A DNA stretch of 64,000 nucleotides from Bog-950 sp964615305 (GTDB lineage Bacteria; Bacteroidota; Bacteroidia; Chitinophagales; LD1): positions 168,960 to 232,959 of the forward strand of contig CAZTNA010000004.1 of the NCBI GenBank assembly GCA_964615305.1, written 5' to 3'. Positions within the stretch are counted from its first letter, which is position 1. Each line of letters begins with the position of its first letter. Position numbers and translations under genes: made by a program. The notes beneath the pieces were generated by a model. It did not search any database, was not told where the DNA came from, and was given only the letters and a program-made list of their open reading frames with translations. This document shows, one piece after another, positions 61,738 through 64,000 of this stretch.

Positions 61738-64000
61738 ATGAAACCAAATTACACTAAACTCTTTTTAAGGGCAAAATTATTTGTTTCTTTCCTGATTGTT
61801 TGGCAGGTGAAGTTACAAGCTCAACTTGTAAACCTTACTGTTTTACAAACTGATGGTCAAGCAACTTATACCGGGTCTGGTGTTTTCAGTGGTTCATTTA
61901 CTGCTGTTAAGTCTGGTACTCCTTCCTCAGGTTGTAACGGAGCTAACGGCACAACTCCTTCAGCAGCTACAATGGGTCGTGCAAGTGGTTTAACCATTAC
62001 ACTTACCCCTTCGTCTGCAAACTCAAACGTAGCTTGGGGGTTAGATTTATCGAAGTTTATTTACTCCTATGCCAATAATACGGCTAATGCTATCAGCACT
62101 ATTAGTTATAGCAGTCGGATGGATTGTAATGGTGCTGATGATGTTGCCCCATGGGATCCGGAAACAAATATGTTTATTGGTAAGATTGTGTTGAGAGGCA
62201 GCAGTAGTGTTACTTACAGTAATGGAGGACCACAAACTGTGCCTTTGCGATATGTAATAACTGTTACCGCGGGCGGTAATCCGCTTGCAGTAAGGCGCAA
62301 TGGTAACATTGTGTATATTCCTATGGCGCAAACCACTGTAGTTAATATTAAAGCGCAGGTTGATGCAACTTATTTAACTAACCGATCGGCTATATGGATA
62401 GCAAGCTGTGCCGGGCATACCGGCTGGCAACCTGCCCTAACCATATTTGATGATTTAGCTACCGGTGCTGGTGGCATAGTTCAGTCGGCATTTCAGGCAT
62501 CGTGGTACGATGCCAGCACTAACTATCCTGTATCTGTCACATTGCCCTCTGGAGTTACACAAAGTCAATCGCCTGCTAGTGTAGTTTCTCCTTGGGGTGT
62601 TACTAATACAGGCATTGAAATTTCAGGTAGGGCAGGAGGGATAACCTATACCCTAACGAATACAAATAACGCATCGGGTTCTACCGCTAATTGCTATGGT
62701 TTTGGTTTCGACCCTGCATCTGGGTTAGGTTATTCATTTGCCAATGGCAACAACACTCAAGATGGTTTTATTGCCTCAATCAATAATATTTCTGAAACTA
62801 ACTTATCTACCGGTTTAGTGTATGCCTATGGTGGAACCAACGTTACCTACGCAAGAACTGCCGGTGGTAACGTAACAGCCACCATTGGTTTCCGTTATAT
62901 TCTGCAATTTATGAACGGTAGCAATGCTGCCATTCCGGTTAAATGGAGAGACGGAAAAATTTTTGTTGCTATGCCAAATAATGGTGGTAGTGTTGTAAAG
63001 GTAAATATTAAGGTAGAAGTCAATGTAAATGATTTGTACAAGGATAGAAATGGCACTGCTGTAACACCTGTGTGGCATGGTGGCGGATACTCAGGTTCAT
63101 CAGGTTGGCAACCGGCATTAACTGTGTATGACTATTTAGCAACCACGGGTAGTAATGCAATTACGAACGTAAACATACAGTATTATACATTGCCCCTTCC
63201 GGATAATACTATAACGGTTACTGAGAACTCAGGTGTTGACAGCGATGACGCAATAACATGCCCTAACTTCACATCAGCGTTAGCTGCTGTTACGGGATAC
63301 ACCTACCTATGGAGCACTACTGAAGCAACCAGAGTTATTTCGCCTGCTCCATCCGTAACTACTGCATATACCGTTACGCTAACAGAATCTACATTTGGTT
63401 GCCGGTCAACTGGAGCAAAAACAATTACCGTTACAGCTAAGCCAACATCTACCGGAGTTACTATTAGCCCCAATCCAGTATGTAGTAATAGCACTGCTAC
63501 CATTAGCGCCAATGCAGCTGCTGGCAGTGGTACAATTTCAAGCTATTTGTGGTCATCAGGTGTTACGCCAAATAATGCCGCTATAGGCTCGGTAAGTGCT
63601 GCCGGAACTTATTCTGTTATTGTTACTAATAGTAATGTGTGCACTGCTCAATTCACTTCACCGGTATTAGTAGTTACCCCTGAGCAAACAGTAAATGCCG
63701 GCCCAGCCGCAACTTCTATTTGTGGTAACCTCACTTATACTGCCAATTCAGCTACAGCTAGTAACTATACTTCAATACTTTGGTCGCACAATGGCACCGG
63801 GTCATTTGACGATAATACTATTTTCAATACAACGTATACTCCTGGTCCGGGAGAAACAGGAGTTGTTACACTAACACTAACGGCTTATGGCAATTCTCCC
63901 TGTGTGCCAGCTTCAGACAATATAGCGCTCACAATACATGCGGTACCCGCATTCACCACGTTAATGTCGCCTGTATTATGTTATGGCGGCAATAGTGGTT
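61738..64000 (+). CDS. Very large secreted protein with a duplicated unknown N-terminal domain, 3'-truncated by the window edge
   Basis: From ATG at 61738 the frame is open for 754 codons to the window edge. It starts with a signal peptide (about 1-29, LFVSFLIVWQVKLQAQ). The first about 480 residues hold two parallel copies of a domain I do not recognise. Both copies contain a strand LRYVITV or FRYILQF, a stretch VVNIKAQVDATYL or VVKVNIKVEVNVNDLY, and GWQPALTIFDDLAT (residue 229 onward) or GWQPALTVYDYLAT (residue 456 onward), a spacing of 227 residues. After this, Ig/PKD-like repeats begin (TGYTYLWSTTEATRVISPAP, SYLWSSGVTPNNAAI). The C-terminus, probably a Por sorting domain, is outside the window. 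Likely T9SS surface protein or adhesin. Confidence 0.8.
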   Translation, partial: MKPNYTKLFLRAKLFVSFLIVWQVKLQAQLVNLTVLQTDGQATYTGSGVFSGSFTAVKSGTPSSGCNGANGTTPSAATMGRASGLTITLTPSSANSNVAWGLDLSKFIYSYANNTANAISTISYSSRMDCNGADDVAPWDPETNMFIGKIVLRGSSSVTYSNGGPQTVPLRYVITVTAGGNPLAVRRNGNIVYIPMAQTTVVNIKAQVDATYLTNRSAIWIASCAGHTGWQPALTIFDDLATGAGGIVQSAFQASWYDASTNYPVSVTLPSGVTQSQSPASVVSPWGVTNTGIEISGRAGGITYTLTNTNNASGSTANCYGFGFDPASGLGYSFANGNNTQDGFIASINNISETNLSTGLVYAYGGTNVTYARTAGGNVTATIGFRYILQFMNGSNAAIPVKWRDGKIFVAMPNNGGSVVKVNIKVEVNVNDLYKDRNGTAVTPVWHGGGYSGSSGWQPALTVYDYLATTGSNAITNVNIQYYTLPLPDNTITVTENSGVDSDDAITCPNFTSALAAVTGYTYLWSTTEATRVISPAPSVTTAYTVTLTESTFGCRSTGAKTITVTAKPTSTGVTISPNPVCSNSTATISANAAAGSGTISSYLWSSGVTPNNAAIGSVSAAGTYSVIVTNSNVCTAQFTSPVLVVTPEQTVNAGPAATSICGNLTYTANSATASNYTSILWSHNGTGSFDDNTIFNTTYTPGPGETGVVTLTLTAYGNSPCVPASDNIALTIHAVPAFTTLMSPVLCYGGNSG

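Noticed and set aside
62047..62331. Minus-strand frame opposite the giant secreted protein gene
   Set aside because: The + frame is open from a signal-peptide start to the window edge and has internal duplication, so the antisense frame is a shadow.

Overview
The window is an AT-rich stretch of a Bacteroidota chromosome, probably Chitinophagia- or Sphingobacteriia-like. The evidence is: several secreted proteins ending in the type IX secretion (T9SS) Por-type sorting domain; a PorZ-like T9SS component; an ExbD/TonB/PstS-like/TPR cluster; HU-CCDC81/SPOR, DUF4199 and YfhO proteins; weak Shine-Dalgarno signals; and TAnnTTTG-type promoter elements. No rRNA, tRNA or CRISPR array was seen.

Layout. 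1-4.3 kb: end of an exbD gene, tonB (with its own terminator), then a small membrane protein, a PstS-like lipoprotein and a TPR protein, all on +. 4.3-16.6 kb (-): dnaE, a lipoprotein, an HU/SPOR protein, a 2-oxoacid dehydrogenase E2 and a TamB-like giant whose start is disrupted. 16.7-25 kb: a 1650-aa M43 metalloprotease with PKD and SprB repeats, a sialidase and dapD (all -), then a peptidoglycan-binding protein (+). 25.1-29.1 kb (-): an accessory block made of a divergent dnaB, a structured non-coding stretch, a retron-type reverse transcriptase, an ARPP-1-like protein and a small DUF4258-like protein, closed by a strong terminator. 29.5-36.7 kb: two T9SS surface proteins, trxB, lipoproteins and a nitronate monooxygenase-like gene. 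36.9-43.1 kb (+): an envelope and glycosyltransferase block (DUF4199, GT2, a CxxC membrane protein, two tandem GT-A paralogues, a MurG-like transferase, dgkA). 43.1-53.8 kb: lspA and ileS (-), porZ (+), a YfhO-like membrane protein (-), recO (+), rlmD (-). 53.9-64 kb (+): a lipoprotein, an M4 metalloprotease, a double META lipoprotein, an OsmC protein, a Ycf48-like surface protein, and the start of a very large secreted protein that runs off the window.

Most of the window is core or surface-protein content. The best candidate for an undescribed system is the retron-like block at 25.1-27.6 kb. The RT carries NAxxH, YADD and VTG motifs. The 173-bp gap in front of it can fold with nested terminal helices around a perfect 11-bp hairpin, as expected of an msr-msd RNA. 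The co-directional downstream genes encode an ARPP-1-like protein and a small DUF4258-like protein, neither of which I recall as a described retron effector. The ncRNA and effector assignments are inference. The secreted proteases, sialidase and adhesin-like proteins fit a polymer-degrading, surface-associated lifestyle and would be exported by Sec and, where a C-terminal sorting domain is present, by the T9SS that includes PorZ.
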